Of a DNA stretch of 64,000 nucleotides, positions 13,707 through 24,458 are shown piece by piece (position 1 is the first letter of the stretch; every line of letters starts with the position of its first letter). A program made the position numbers and the translations under genes. This DNA is from Apiosordaria backusii (taxonomy: Eukaryota; Ascomycota; Sordariomycetes; Sordariales; Lasiosphaeriaceae): assembly GCA_030549205.1 (NCBI GenBank), contig JAUKTV010000013.1, positions 62,001-126,000 on the forward strand. The letters are read 5' to 3'. Under the pieces are notes generated by a model. That model ran no database searches. It was not told the DNA's origin and was given only the letters and a program-made list of their open reading frames with translations.

Positions 13707-14279
13707 GTTGGCGTTGAACTTGGAGCACATACATAAAGCGGGCATTGTTATGGTGTTGGTGGTTGGCCGGGCGGCATTTTGACGACTTGATGATTAACCA
13801 ATATATTGGAAAGCTTTTGGCATTTTTTGGAGCAAAGTAGCCAGCCTGTTTAATTGTATGTAGTAGCCATTTTAACCATGAAGTGATGCCATACAGATAA
13901 GCTTTGTACAATGGTAGTCAAAATAAGAATATCTCCGATAGATATTACTGCGGAATCCATATCGGGTGTTGGTAAAGATCTTGGGGTATCATTAACGTTC
14001 CTGGGTTAGGGTTCTTTTACACGGTCGGGATCTGCCGGCTTAAGGGACAGGGGCAGCTTAGGTATCGACAGGCGGGGATCGATCGGTGGTCGCGCCGACG
14101 TCATTTTTCTTTGGCTGGGGAGCGTGCCAATCTCAATTTTTTGACTTTGACATCAAATTCACTGACATCTTGAGCATAACTGTACCACACTACGCCCTAC
14201 GAAATCCAGACGATTTAGTCCCATTTACACCTGAACTCACCGATACAGAATCTCAGAGACACACACGAAAAGAGCCAGA
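13707..14279. other. Intergenic spacer
   Basis: This holds the 3' flank of the F-box-like gene and the promoter and 5' leader of the jac1-like gene. No additional gene or structured RNA was recognised. Confidence 0.4.
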
Positions 14280-15107
14280 ATGCGGTCCTCACTCGTGTCG
14301 TCCTCGCGGCGCGCGGCATCGCAGATGTGCGCCTCCTGTCAAAGAGAGGCGATGGACACCCTAAAGTCACGAGCAGGTTTTTCTAGCTTGTCGGTCGCCT
14401 CCAGAGAAAGGCCACAAGCACCAACGCCAACCAGCATCTCCAGAATATCCCCCTTTCAGCAACAACACCGCTGGTCATCATCCTCCTCCTCCTCTTCACC
14501 ACCAGAACAAGCCTCCCCAAAGCCAAAAGATGACCAAAAAGCAAAGAAAATCCCCCCCTTCTACGCCCTCTTCCCTGAATCCCTCCCCCTCGGTCCACCC
14601 CCCTCCGGTCCGTTCCACATCCCCCTGCGCACCCTCCGCCTCGAGTTCCTCAAGCTCCAGGCCCTCTCCCACCCCGACTTCTCGCACTCCTCTTCCTCCG
14701 CAACCGACAAACTCGCCGCGACAACTAACTCGGCCATTATTAACACCGCCTACAAGACCCTTTCGAACCCCCTCTTGCGGGCGCAGTACCTCCTCCATGA
14801 ACTCTACGGCGTGGACTTGGCCGGCGACGAGGCAGGCGCGCATATTGAGCCTGATCCAGAGCTGCTGATGACGGTGTTGGAGAGCAGGGAGATCATCGAG
14901 GAGGCGGACACGGAGCAGGATTTGGAGGAGCTGAGGGAGGAGAATGAAAAGAGGATAAAAGAGGCGGAGGAGGGGCTGGAGGAGGCGTTTGAGGAGGAGG
15001 ATGTGGAGCGGGCGAAGGAGGAGGCGGTCAAGTTGAGGTATTGGATGAATATTAGGGAGGGGGTGGATAATTGGGAGAAGGGGAGGGGGGTTGTGCTGCA
15101 GCATTGA
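14280..15107 (+). CDS. jac1: Mitochondrial Fe-S cluster co-chaperone Jac1/HscB
   Basis: Single-exon frame of 275 residues. Residues 1-80 are rich in Ser, Arg and Gln with few acidic residues, as expected of a mitochondrial presequence. A J-domain follows (PPFYALFP near 92), with the diagnostic HPD at residues 131-133 and NTAYKTLSNPLLRAQYLL in helix III/IV. The acidic C-terminal half (ELLMTVLESREIIEEA onward) matches the HscB C-terminal three-helix domain that binds the scaffold Isu1. In the known pathway Jac1 delivers Isu1-bound clusters to the mitochondrial Hsp70 and stimulates its ATPase. Two Cys residues in the N-terminal part (CASC) recall the zinc-binding cysteines of animal HscB, but their spacing does not establish this. 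The start is the first ATG; a Ser run (RWSSSSS) near residues 64-73 may be length-variable. Confidence 0.93.
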   Translation: MRSSLVSSSRRAASQMCASCQREAMDTLKSRAGFSSLSVASRERPQAPTPTSISRISPFQQQHRWSSSSSSSSPPEQASPKPKDDQKAKKIPPFYALFPESLPLGPPPSGPFHIPLRTLRLEFLKLQALSHPDFSHSSSSATDKLAATTNSAIINTAYKTLSNPLLRAQYLLHELYGVDLAGDEAGAHIEPDPELLMTVLESREIIEEADTEQDLEELREENEKRIKEAEEGLEEAFEEEDVERAKEEAVKLRYWMNIREGVDNWEKGRGVVLQH

Positions 15108-15986
15108 GGGATAAGGAAGAAGTGTTGGGAGATAAGAGGGGTGGATAGTTGAGAAAGGAGGGCGAATGGATTGATGGCACTTGTGAGTCAGGTGAAAGTG
15201 AGGAAAGGGGGGGTTGATGGGAAGTGTACTAGTAGCTATGCGTTGTCAAGTGCTGTGATGTATTTGTATGGAGATTTATGGCGTCTCGAAGTGTGTTTTG
15301 GAAGGGTCATTCTGCAGAAATAAATGGAGAGATGGAGAAGAGGAGATGCGAGTCGTGAGTTGTCAATGTCAAATTCCCAGCGACAGTCCGACCCAGAATT
15401 TATTTGTATGGTCCAGGGCAAAGAAATCGTACGATTTTGACGTGGGGGGCCGGTGCCAGTCAGCAGATAGGAGCAACTGACAGCTGTTATCGCCTACACG
15501 CGAGGATAAATGGTTGCCAAATTGGGCCCGATCAAGAACACTCAACTAGCTCTTGATATTGATTCACCCCGTCAAAGATCTGTCTCAAATAAAGCTGCCG
15601 TTAATAATCCGGGTACTGCTACCCTCAGTATTTATGCTGTAATGCACCTGCACTCCAGATATGCATAGATAAGAATGCACAAGTCCCCCTGAATACCCAC
15701 CGCGCTACCAGTCTTCCGTTTGTCCTATCGTGCATGCATCTGTCGGTCATCCTCGGGATTCAACAAGAACCAAACCACTGGTATCTTGAACGGCATTAGC
15801 AAGGGCTATCAGCTTGTCCAATCGTGGAATTCAGTATCAGCACATGGAAACTGGAATGAAAGGGTTGGATCAAACGCGAGTTGCTTCATTCATGGTAGGT
15901 ATCAACTTATGTAGGTACAAAAAAAAAATCATGTTTCATCTCATCATCATCATCATCCTCCTCCTTCAACTCTTGCTATTGAGAAT
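15108..15986. other. Intergenic spacer with trinucleotide run
   Basis: The spacer between the convergent jac1-like and amidase genes. Close to the amidase stop codon (about 15941-15962) there is a run of A followed by CAT and CCT triplets, i.e. a short microsatellite in the presumed amidase 3' untranslated region. No gene was recognised. Confidence 0.4.
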
Positions 15987-17687
15987 CTAAGGAAGAGCAA
16001 GAGCCTCCTGGAGCGAAGCCAGCGCGGCAAAGAGCTCGTTGTCGTGATACTTTCTGGTGGTAATCTGCAGGTTGATAGGGGCGTTCTCAAAGTCACCCTT
16101 TGCCCACAGCTCACGGGTGTGCTTGTCCTGCTCGCTCAGAGGGGTGGCGTCCTCGGGAGCGTAGTCCTCGGCGCCCTTCCTGAGCGCCTTGATAGGGGTG
16201 GGGAACACCACGCCGGGGTAGTCGAGGTAGTTCCAGAGGGCGGTGTAGTTCCAGTAGAAGGCCGTCTCGTGCTCGCACGCCGGGCCGATGAACATGGGGG
16301 AGATGACCACGTCGACATCCTGCGCGTTCCAGTCCGCGACAAACTTCTGGCGGTAGGTGTCGCGAGCGACGCGGTACTCGAGAACCTTGGAGGCGGGCAG
16401 CTCCTGGTCGCTGACTGCGTCCTTGAGAATCCACTCGGTGAGGGGAAACATGGGCTCGCCGGTGACGGCGAGATGGGCCCTGACAGCGTTGCCACCGTCG
16501 GGCCAGTAGGCCTTGCGGATGTTGATCATGGCCTCGGCGGCCTTGTAGGGAACGAATGGCTTGACCTCAAACTTCCCGGGGAACTTGGTCTCGAGCTGCT
16601 CCTTGGCCCAGGTGAGGGCACGCTTCACTGGGGGCTGGGGGATAATGGCACCGTCATTCCGCATGATGCCGACCTTGAGAGGAGTGGTCTTGGGAGCGGC
16701 AGCAATACCAGTCCAGGGGATGGGGATAAGTGCCGGGTCCTCGATGTGTGGGTTTGAGGCCTTGACGACAGAGCAGAAGAGGTCCATGTCTCTGAGAGAG
16801 TGACCCATAGGGCCGGTAGAGCAGAGCACCGTCAGCTCGGCGGCGAAGCCACCAACCAGGAAGTCCTTGGTGGGGAGATAGTAGGATGTCGACTTGTAGC
16901 CATAGATACCGCAGAAACCAGCCGGTCCGCGAATGGAACCGCCAATATCGGTACCGATACCCAGGATGGAGCCGCGAATTGCCAGTAGTGCCGCCTCGCC
17001 TCCGGTAGACCCGCCCGCAGACAAGTCAATGTTGTGGGGGTTCAAAGTGCGGCCAAGAGGAGAGACAGTCTCCAGGTGCATGATACCCTGGGGCTGATTG
17101 GTCTTGCAGTAGAAGACGGCACCAGCGTTGCGAAGGATGGCCACCATTTGGCAGTCATAGTCGTCAATGTGCCTTGTGTCAAGGAAGCCAATAGCTGTAT
17201 AGTGGCCCTTGATCGGCATGTGCTCCTTCAGACTGATGGGGACACCGTGAAGTGGGCCGACAGTCTTGCCAGTCTTCTTCAGGTGCTCATCAAGGGCCTT
17301 GGCTCTCTCGAGAGCCTCACCCTGAAAGTACTCCACCAAGCAGCTGGTGAGCTGGTGGGCGATGGCAGCACGTTTGGTGAAAGCGGTGGCCACGGCCACG
17401 GCGCTGAACTTCCTGGAGGCGATGGCAGCGGCCAAGGCGGTGGCATCGTAGTTCTCGGTAATGTCGATTTCCTCGGCAGTCAAGATATCGCACTCTCTTG
17501 GTACGGAGGTGACGTCCCGTGGAGGGTTATCGATGAGTGACTGGGGTAGGTAGTACTCGTCAGGGATGCTGGCCTCAAGCTCGGCAAGATACTTTTGTCT
17601 GAGAGCCTCATACTCGGGGGTGCCCTGGGGCAGGGGTACCCTTTGAATGACAGGAATCGGCCTGGAAGACATGTTGAAAAATGACAA
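15987..17687 (-). CDS. Amidase signature family enzyme (acetamidase-like)
   Basis: Intronless frame of 566 residues, close to the length of fungal acetamidases/general amidases. The Ser-cisSer-Lys triad of the amidase signature family is present: Lys154 in VPISLKEH, cis-Ser227 in LSAGGSTGGE and the nucleophile Ser251 in GTDIGGSIRGP. Members hydrolyse carboxamides to acid plus ammonia, so a nitrogen-scavenging role is likely; the substrate cannot be read from sequence. There is no signal peptide, so a cytosolic enzyme is expected. It is transcribed divergently from an MFS transporter across a 747-bp spacer with several GATA motifs, suggesting coordinated uptake and hydrolysis under nitrogen control. 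An alternative start is Met6. Confidence 0.92.
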   Translation of the reverse strand: MSFFNMSSRPIPVIQRVPLPQGTPEYEALRQKYLAELEASIPDEYYLPQSLIDNPPRDVTSVPRECDILTAEEIDITENYDATALAAAIASRKFSAVAVATAFTKRAAIAHQLTSCLVEYFQGEALERAKALDEHLKKTGKTVGPLHGVPISLKEHMPIKGHYTAIGFLDTRHIDDYDCQMVAILRNAGAVFYCKTNQPQGIMHLETVSPLGRTLNPHNIDLSAGGSTGGEAALLAIRGSILGIGTDIGGSIRGPAGFCGIYGYKSTSYYLPTKDFLVGGFAAELTVLCSTGPMGHSLRDMDLFCSVVKASNPHIEDPALIPIPWTGIAAAPKTTPLKVGIMRNDGAIIPQPPVKRALTWAKEQLETKFPGKFEVKPFVPYKAAEAMINIRKAYWPDGGNAVRAHLAVTGEPMFPLTEWILKDAVSDQELPASKVLEYRVARDTYRQKFVADWNAQDVDVVISPMFIGPACEHETAFYWNYTALWNYLDYPGVVFPTPIKALRKGAEDYAPEDATPLSEQDKHTRELWAKGDFENAPINLQITTRKYHDNELFAALASLQEALALP

Positions 17688-18434
17688 TGGATGAAGAGTT
17701 GGAAGCTAGGAATGAAAGATCGTTGATGAGATGATGCGTTGAACTGGTGATTGAAACAGCACAAGTGCGACCGGGTCTTCGACATTTATCAACCTGAGAA
17801 CTCTTGGAGAATCCGGCCTTTGGACACCTAACACCGTGATACCATCGTGATACCTGACACAACATGTGTTGTTGATGAAACTCGATATCTTGATCAGCTG
17901 GCTTATCGTGAGGGGGTATCAATTAGATAGGCATGGTGGAGAGCTGGATTGGAGCACTCCCGATATCAGGTTTCCGAAAAGCAACCGACAGTTGATGATC
18001 TTGTCCCGTGACACGCAAGCGTCCCTGACGCTGGTTGGCTCCCTTCCCGTCGGGATCGTGATGTAGTTAGCTGCCAAGCATTGCCGGTCGTTTAGTTCCA
18101 TGATCCGCCTATCGAGCCGGCATCTCTGATAAGGGAGGAGATGTCTCGGAATCTAGGTGGAGATCTGGCGAATGCTCGTTATCCGATAACAGCGGAGAAT
18201 AACTGGGCATCCAAGAGATGTCTAAGTGGTTGATATGGTAGCAGGAGGCTAGTGATAATCCTGGAGGTCTGTGTAGCTGTCAGTGTCTGACAGCATTGAT
18301 AACGGCGAGCGGTTTCCAAGACTCCCAAAGAAGGTACGAAGAACACAATTTATAAATACATTACGTCTTGTCCTCAGCGGAAGTCATGATTCTCCAGTCA
18401 ACTCCTCCTCATCCACCTCGACACCCATTCCAGG
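17688..18434. promoter_or_regulatory. Divergent amidase/transporter promoter with GATA sites
   Basis: This 747-bp spacer separates two divergent start codons. Reading both strands by eye I find HGATAR-type motifs at 17902-17908 (CTTATCG, reverse CGATAAG), 17925-17930 (AGATAG), 18127-18132 (TGATAA), 18184-18189 (CGATAA, paired with an inverted TTATC), 18253-18258 (TGATAA) and 18297-18302 (TGATAA). This is the consensus bound by AreA/NIT2-type nitrogen regulators. Occupancy is inference. Confidence 0.45.
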
Positions 18435-20060
18435 ATGGCTACTCAAACCCACACCGGCATTGTGCCGGGGACCGTCCACCTCGTCAATGTTTCCGGCGAG
18501 GCTCCCCCCGGCGCAAAAATGCGGGATGGAATACAGCTTGTCCCTCGCCCCAGCGACGATCCGGAAGACCCTTTGAACTGGAGCCAGCGCCGCAAGTGGC
18601 TCGCCATGGCCATGGTGGTCGTCTACACCTTCGGCACTGGTCTTCCAATCACCCTTCAATACTCGATTCTTGCCGATATCACTGCGGATACCGGCATTTC
18701 CACTTCGACTCTTGTCGAAGGTACCGGTTACATGTTCCTCCTGCTTGGTTTTGGTTGCTTATTCTGGCAGCCGATTGCACTCACCTATGGCCGCCGCGGT
18801 GTTTACCTCGTTTCGACTCTTGCCACTATCCCCCTCATGATCTGGACTGCCTACTCAAAATCAGGCGGCGAGTGGTATGCTCACCGTATCATCCTCGGCT
18901 TTTTTGTTGCTCCCATCGAGGCCCTTCCTGAAGTTAGCATTCCTGACATCTTCTTCGCCCACGAGCGCGGCGGTATGATGGGTCTGTACGTCTTCTCCCT
19001 CTTCGGATCCAACTTCCTGGCCCCTTTGATCGGCGGTTGGTTCAACGAAGCTTTTGGCTGGAAGTGGACCATGTACTTTGGTGCCATCTTCTGCGCTGTT
19101 GCCTTCTTTATCCTCTTTTTCTTCATGGAGGAAACCATGTATTTCCGCAACACCCTTGAGGGTCTCGAGGATGAACAGGATGAGGTGGCTGCTGTTACCA
19201 CCACTGCTACCGTGGAGAAGGGAGAGAAGAGCAGCAGCTCTAGCCAGACAGTCAGCAGCGAATCCCCTGCTGCCGTCTATGTCAAGCCCACTCTCGCCCA
19301 GAAGCTGGCTTGGTTCCGCAAGATGGACGGCCGCCCCACCTATCAACACATGCTCAAAACCATGTACATGCCCTTTATCTACCTCTGGCAGTTCCCCATC
19401 GTCTTGTGGGCTGGTTTCATCTATGGTATCAACCTTTGCTGGTACAACGTCTTGAACGGAACCGCCAGTCCTGTGTTGGCCAGTGCTCCCTACAACTGGT
19501 CCTCTGGTTTGGTCGGCTGCATCTATACCGGTCCCATCGTGGGTGCCGCTTTCGGGTGTTACTGGGCCGGCTCCATTGCCGACAGGTTCACCTTGTGGCT
19601 TGCGCGCCGGAACAAGGGCGTCCGTGAACCCGAGCAGCGTCTCTGGCCCCTTCTTTTGACGGCTGTCCTGTCCACCATCGGGCTCATCATGTGGGGAGTT
19701 GGCGCTCAAAACCATGTGCACTGGGCCGTTCTAGCCGTCGGTCTGGGTATCCTCACTTTCAGCGTCGTCGCTGGTGGATCTGTTGCTCTCTCATACAACA
19801 TTGACTGCTACAAGGACATTTCCGGCGACACCACCACCTCTGTTATCCTGGTCCGCAACTGCATGGGTTTCGCCATTTCGTACGGTATCACCCCGTGGTA
19901 CACCAATATGGGTCTCCAGAACTGCTTCATCATGGCCGGTTTCCTCTCGCTTGGCTGCACTCTCACCTTCTTATTCATGATCTTCAAGGGCAAGGATCTG
20001 CGCAGGGCTTCAGCTGAGCGGTATTGGAAGTATGCTGCCGAGAGTTCTTCTGCTCATTAA
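18435..20060 (+). CDS. Major facilitator superfamily transporter
   Basis: Intronless 541-residue membrane protein. The N-terminal cytosolic segment ends in DPEDPLNWS, a hallmark preceding the first helix of many fungal DHA1-type MFS proteins. About 12 hydrophobic segments follow, with the long central loop (roughly residues 245-300, Ser/Glu-rich) between helices 6 and 7. The loop 2-3 motif is represented by TYGRRGVY. The substrate is unknown. Divergent pairing with an amidase suggests a nitrogenous substrate such as an amide, but DHA1 proteins also export drugs and toxins, so efflux cannot be excluded. The ATG at 18435 was chosen because the conserved N-terminal motif follows at a normal distance. 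Confidence 0.9.
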   Translation: MATQTHTGIVPGTVHLVNVSGEAPPGAKMRDGIQLVPRPSDDPEDPLNWSQRRKWLAMAMVVVYTFGTGLPITLQYSILADITADTGISTSTLVEGTGYMFLLLGFGCLFWQPIALTYGRRGVYLVSTLATIPLMIWTAYSKSGGEWYAHRIILGFFVAPIEALPEVSIPDIFFAHERGGMMGLYVFSLFGSNFLAPLIGGWFNEAFGWKWTMYFGAIFCAVAFFILFFFMEETMYFRNTLEGLEDEQDEVAAVTTTATVEKGEKSSSSSQTVSSESPAAVYVKPTLAQKLAWFRKMDGRPTYQHMLKTMYMPFIYLWQFPIVLWAGFIYGINLCWYNVLNGTASPVLASAPYNWSSGLVGCIYTGPIVGAAFGCYWAGSIADRFTLWLARRNKGVREPEQRLWPLLLTAVLSTIGLIMWGVGAQNHVHWAVLAVGLGILTFSVVAGGSVALSYNIDCYKDISGDTTTSVILVRNCMGFAISYGITPWYTNMGLQNCFIMAGFLSLGCTLTFLFMIFKGKDLRRASAERYWKYAAESSSAH

Positions 20061-20648
20061 TTAGTACGGTGATGATGAATGGGGGGAATATAGTATTGGA
20101 TTTTGATGAGGAATGAATACCTAATAATACATAGAATTTGAGTTCTTGGTCTCTTTGCGCTCATACACCCTGCTCATCAAAGCAAGGTCGTGAAAAGAGA
20201 TTCATGTGATAGTGATAGATCGACGAATAGAACATTTCGAGGCAATTTACTTGTGAATAGGTACTCTTTTTTTTGTGTGATTTGTTGAAAGGGGAGATCG
20301 TAACTACATTGTATGGCGGGGTTTGGAGTTGAGGCAGTTAGAGACATGCTGAATGACGTTACAGCGACCCATAATTAACCGGGGTCTGACAGCTGTTTGC
20401 TTGGCGCTTCTCCACCACTTAACACCCCGCCTACCTACCCCACTCTACCCAAGGCTGCAACTCCAGCACCAGCTTGCTGGTCCCCCACGGTTCTGTCAGA
20501 CCTTCAACTTCCATACAACATTCAGCCTTGCCATCACCACCAGTATTAAATCCGATCAGTCCACGGAGATCAATTCAATCAAATACTTGGATCTTCTGAC
20601 AAAACCCCGACATCTCTTCCTCCGATCTCAGCCATCCAATTTCCAAAG
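20061..20648. other. Intergenic spacer
   Basis: The 3' flank of the transporter gene and the promoter of the csn4-like gene. A CT-rich leader ends just before the csn4 ATG. No other gene was recognised. Confidence 0.4.
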
Positions 20649-21911
20649 ATGGTCTCGCCAAAGGTCCAGGAGGCCCTGGTAAGGGCTCAAGAGAACCCCG
20701 TCATTGGGTACAAAAGCCTCCTCTCCAGCCTCGACGTCCTCTCCCCACCAGAAGCCCGCGGCACCGACCTCAAAGCCATCACCGACAACCTCTTCGCCGC
20801 CTCCCATGGCGTCGTCACCACAAAAGCCGTCCTCACCGAGCTCATCAACGCCCTCCGACACACCCAAGACCACGAGTCCTGGATCGACGTAGGCACCCAC
20901 ATCGTCCGCGCCGTCGCCTCCACCCCCTCTCTCTCCTCCTCCCTCGTCGACCAAGCCTCCGCCCTCCGCGAGCTCATAGCCACCGCCCACGAAAGCAACG
21001 AGGACTTCCTCGCCGCCGCCAAAGTCCTCGCCGAGATCCCCCTCGACGCCTCCCAGCGCCGCGTGTCAGACCGCGAAAAGGCCCAAATATGGATCCGCAT
21101 CGTGCGAAACTATCTCGAAGAAGACGACAGCACCGCGGCCGAGACGTACCTCAACAAACTCAAGAACGTCATGCACAAAGTGGCGGACATAGACCCAGAG
21201 CTATTGCTGCACTTCAAGCTTAGCGCCGCGCGCATTCAGGATTCAAATCGCCAGTTCTTGCAAGCTGCGTCGAGTTATCACGATATCAGCTTCTCGCCTT
21301 CGATTGCAGAGGAGGAGAGGCTGCACACGCTGAGCATGGCTATTAAATGCGCTGTCCTGTCGCCTGCTGGTCCGCTGAGGAGCAGGGCGTTGGGCAGGCT
21401 TCACAAGGATGAGAGGTCAGCGGGGTTGGAGGAGTATGGGATTTTGGAAAAGATGTTTTTTGACCGGTTGCTTACGAGCGATGAGGTGGAAAAGTTTGCG
21501 CAGTCGTTGGCGCCGCATCAGTTGGCCAAGACGTCAGATGGGTCGACGGTATTGACTAGGGCTGTCGTGGAGCACAACTTGCTGAGTGCCGGGCGGTTGT
21601 ACAGCAATATTGGGTGTGACGAGCTGGGACTGTTGTTGGGGCTGGATGGGGACAAGGCTGAGGAGACGACGGCAAAGATGATTGAGCAAGGGCGTTTGAC
21701 GGGTTCTATCGATCAGATTGATCGGATTATCTATTTTGAGATGGGCGAGGCGTCGGGTGAGCATGGTAGCGGGCACACAACCGCGCAGGTGGCCAAGGAG
21801 ATCCGGCGGTGGGACAGCAATGTACAAGCCCTGGCCGAGGATGTCGAGCGTGTGACAGATCTGCTGCAGGCTGAGTTTCCAGAGTTTGTGGCCACTCAGA
21901 TTGCTGTATGA
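20649..21911 (+). CDS. csn4: COP9 signalosome subunit 4
   Basis: Intronless frame of 420 residues, the usual size for CSN4. The N-terminal two thirds are helical-repeat-like (for example DFLAAAKVLAEIPLDASQR and EKAQIWIRIVRNYLEEDD). The C-terminal third has the PCI winged-helix region, including TRAVVEHNLLSAGRLYSNI and MIEQGRLTGSIDQIDRII. CSN4 is a structural and sensing subunit of the COP9 signalosome, which removes Nedd8 from cullins and so controls SCF ligases; in filamentous fungi it also affects development and light responses. Codon use shifts from very C-rich in the first half to GTG/TTG-rich in the second, without any break in frame. Recognition rests on overall pattern rather than one catalytic motif, as the subunit has no catalytic centre. 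Confidence 0.9.
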   Translation: MVSPKVQEALVRAQENPVIGYKSLLSSLDVLSPPEARGTDLKAITDNLFAASHGVVTTKAVLTELINALRHTQDHESWIDVGTHIVRAVASTPSLSSSLVDQASALRELIATAHESNEDFLAAAKVLAEIPLDASQRRVSDREKAQIWIRIVRNYLEEDDSTAAETYLNKLKNVMHKVADIDPELLLHFKLSAARIQDSNRQFLQAASSYHDISFSPSIAEEERLHTLSMAIKCAVLSPAGPLRSRALGRLHKDERSAGLEEYGILEKMFFDRLLTSDEVEKFAQSLAPHQLAKTSDGSTVLTRAVVEHNLLSAGRLYSNIGCDELGLLLGLDGDKAEETTAKMIEQGRLTGSIDQIDRIIYFEMGEASGEHGSGHTTAQVAKEIRRWDSNVQALAEDVERVTDLLQAEFPEFVATQIAV

Positions 21912-22190
21912 AAGGGGGAGCACGATATCAGAGGAAGAGTATTACTTAGAAGCAAGGAATCCGCGCCGTCCCTATGTCTGGGACATTCGGCCGGTTCAAT
22001 TTTGTGCAGACGTGTCTGGTCTATGGGTAAAAGGGTCTAGAGCATAGATGAATAATGAAGAATCCGAATACCAAATCCCATATTGACCCCCAAGCTACCT
22101 ATCCAACCAAACCCATGCCTTGGAAGTACGCCGAAACCAAACCATTCGCTGTTACGCCGTATAACAAAGGAAAAAAGAGAAATCAAGCGG

Positions 22191-23246
22191 TTAGTCCAGA
22201 TCCGTTCGACGAACCACAACGTAACCCCCTTCGAGACTTTCTGGGTTGCCTGTCTCCTCCTCGAAGAGTTTGTCGTCGTTCTTGAATATCCGCCGCCGTT
22301 TCGCGGGGGGAAGATCCGCTACCCTTTGCTTAACCAGTAAGCTGACCAGAGCCATGCCAACCTTGTTACCGATCAAGTCGTATCCATCTGGTGTGAAGTG
22401 GATTTGGTCGTCCCTGTATCTCGTCCGGTCTGCAGGGGACATCTTCGTCAAGCTGATTGCATCGTGGAGGTCGTATACGTGCCTGTCCAAAGGTTAGAAA
22501 GTTTCAAAGGTGGTAGCAATGGAAACAACCTACAGGTCGGGCTTTTTATACCCCATGATCAACTCGTTGAGCACCTTCCTATCCGCGTCGGCCCTCCCCT
22601 TCGTTCTGCCTTCGGATACAACATCCGGAACTGTCAAGGCCAGGATTTTGCATCCTCGCCGAAGCGCGACATCCCAGACTTCTGTCAACTTCTTGAAGAT
22701 CTCCTGCGGTGGTATGCCAAAAGCCAAATCACTGCCAAATTCGTTAGCGGTCACCAGCGACACATTCTGCCACAAAGAAGCAAACGTACTTTGTCCCTCC
22801 CAGCACGATCGCCCAGTCAAATGGAGGCTTTTCATCCTTGTGCTTTGGAGGCGGGACTGTATCTCAATCACTGCGTGTTAGCTGCGTGTCCGACCCGACC
22901 ATCCAACAGCCTGCGGGCAAAGTAACGGGGAAAACTAACAGCACTCCTGCATCCTCGTCAGGAACCCAGTCTTGACAACATCCCCTGGCTTGCCCCGCTC
23001 AACGGTGGTGATATCCCAGTCGGGAAACGCCATCGCCAGCATCTGAACCATCTTCGTGTCGTACGGGTGGTACACGGAGCCTAGGTAGGAGTAACCTGCG
23101 GTAAGGCTGTCCCCGAAGCAGAGGATGCGCAGCTTCTGGCGGGCTGCCATCTTTCGGAGAGCTTTGGAGATACGGTTACCCAGTTTGGCTTCGGGAGCGT
23201 GTGATACGCTATCGAGTCTCGCGTATCCGTGGATTATGTGGTGCAA
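22191..23246 (-). CDS. SGNH/GDSL-type hydrolase (four exons)
   Basis: Exons in transcript order are 23246-22940, 22856-22790, 22731-22534 and 22482-22191. All junctions agree in phase and use GTTAGT, GTACGT and GTAGGT donors with CTAAC-type branch points. The product is about 287 residues. Block I is ILCFGDSLTAG (Ser47), block III is VLGGTND, which is assembled only after splicing, and block V is DQIHFTPDGY with the Asp-x-x-His pair, so the catalytic set is complete. No signal peptide is visible, arguing for an intracellular esterase/lipase-type hydrolase; the substrate is unknown. A second Met at residue 33 (MAARQKLRILCFGDS) gives a more typical start, in which case the CDS begins at 23150. 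Confidence 0.88.
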
Positions 23247-24458
23247 GATCGGTTAATTGATTGATTGATTGATGGTTCGGACTTTGGGGGCAGACGCGGC
23301 GGACGGAGGACGGACGAGGGGATGACGTGCGCATGCGCCTGCTTAGCTGGTTGTCCAGCAGGCTTGCTCAGCGCTTCGTTCAAACTCTTCGAGGTATTCT
23401 TCAAAAGCGAGATTTTGACTACAGTTTGATGCGCCGTAATGGAGATAAAGTTGGAGACACGCGCAAGCTACAAGTTGATGGATGTTCATGTGGTGATGGT
23501 CTGCTGCTCCTGGATAAGGGTGGGGGCGGGGCGAGCTGATGTGTCGGCCTGGCGCTAACCACGGAACCCCTGTCTGGAAGAGTGGGCCCGTCTTTAAGGA
23601 AGAGATGGGATTTCAAGATCTGGATGAGTACCTCATTCATTCAGCCTCCTGTTTTCAGCTTCCTTCTCTTGTATCTACCTCTGACATTCAGGTTCTGTTT
23701 ATATTTATTTGCGGTGAACTAACCACGGTAAACGGGAGATCAACCAAATCGCCAACACAACTAGCTCACATAAATGGCCGAGCACTCGTGACCAGTGTAA
23801 TTCTTCACGCCAGACATCCAAGTCAACCTGCCAAATCTACATAAGATGAATGAATATCTTTGACATACATAACAACGATCTAGATAACACGTCGGTTGAC
23901 AGTTCCTGGTCGAGACCTATAGCTCGTCGTCAAGATACCATGAACCATAGGACGGGTACCGGGGATGATTCGAGACCTCATACACGTTAGCAGCCATTTA
24001 TTGCGTTAACTCATGTGGAACTATCAGACTGATGAACCGAACAGACACCATGATCACCACTCAAAAATACTCAGAACAGGGTCCATTTGTAGAACAAAAG
24101 AATACTGCTTTTCCATGTCGCCAAGCCACAGCCCCAGCTTCGGCCAAGCATTGCAGCGAACTGCCGGCCCGTCCGCCGCTGTCGGAGCTCTAGATGTCAA
24201 CCCCGGGCCGCTGTCCGGTCCGTTACCTCCCCAGAAAAGTACATAAACCGTACAGTGGGGTCCCCTGAAGCGACAGGGCCCCATCCTCCAATCACTCACC
24301 ATGTAATTGAGCCAGACATCAGATTTGCCGCTCCCGCGTGACATTATCCCGTTGGCGATTGATTGAGTGATCGTGGAACATAAATAAAGCTTCGTAGTTG
24401 TCAAAACTGACACTTGCCGTTACACAACTTCAAGAAGCCTGATAGGCAGATTGTCATC
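23247..24458. other. Intergenic spacer between divergent genes
   Basis: This 1.2-kb spacer separates the SGNH hydrolase (minus) and the flavocytochrome gene (plus). It contains a short ATTG/ATTGATTG run near 23254-23272 but no frame with a recognisable domain. It should contain both promoters. Confidence 0.4.

Noticed and set aside
14496..15104. 202-codon minus-strand frame over jac1
   Set aside because: Mirror of the acidic C-terminal coding region; the plus strand has HPD and HscB features.
15941..15962. CAT/CCT triplet run near the amidase stop as a coding repeat
   Set aside because: It lies outside the amidase frame, in the presumed 3' untranslated region; an ordinary microsatellite.
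16044..16757. 237-codon plus-strand frame opposite the amidase
   Set aside because: Antisense shadow over conserved amidase coding sequence; Gly/Val-rich composition comes from GC-rich codons.
18861..19721. 286-codon minus-strand frame opposite the MFS transporter
   Set aside because: Antisense shadow of a strongly codon-biased gene; no domain, and the plus strand has a clear membrane-protein pattern.
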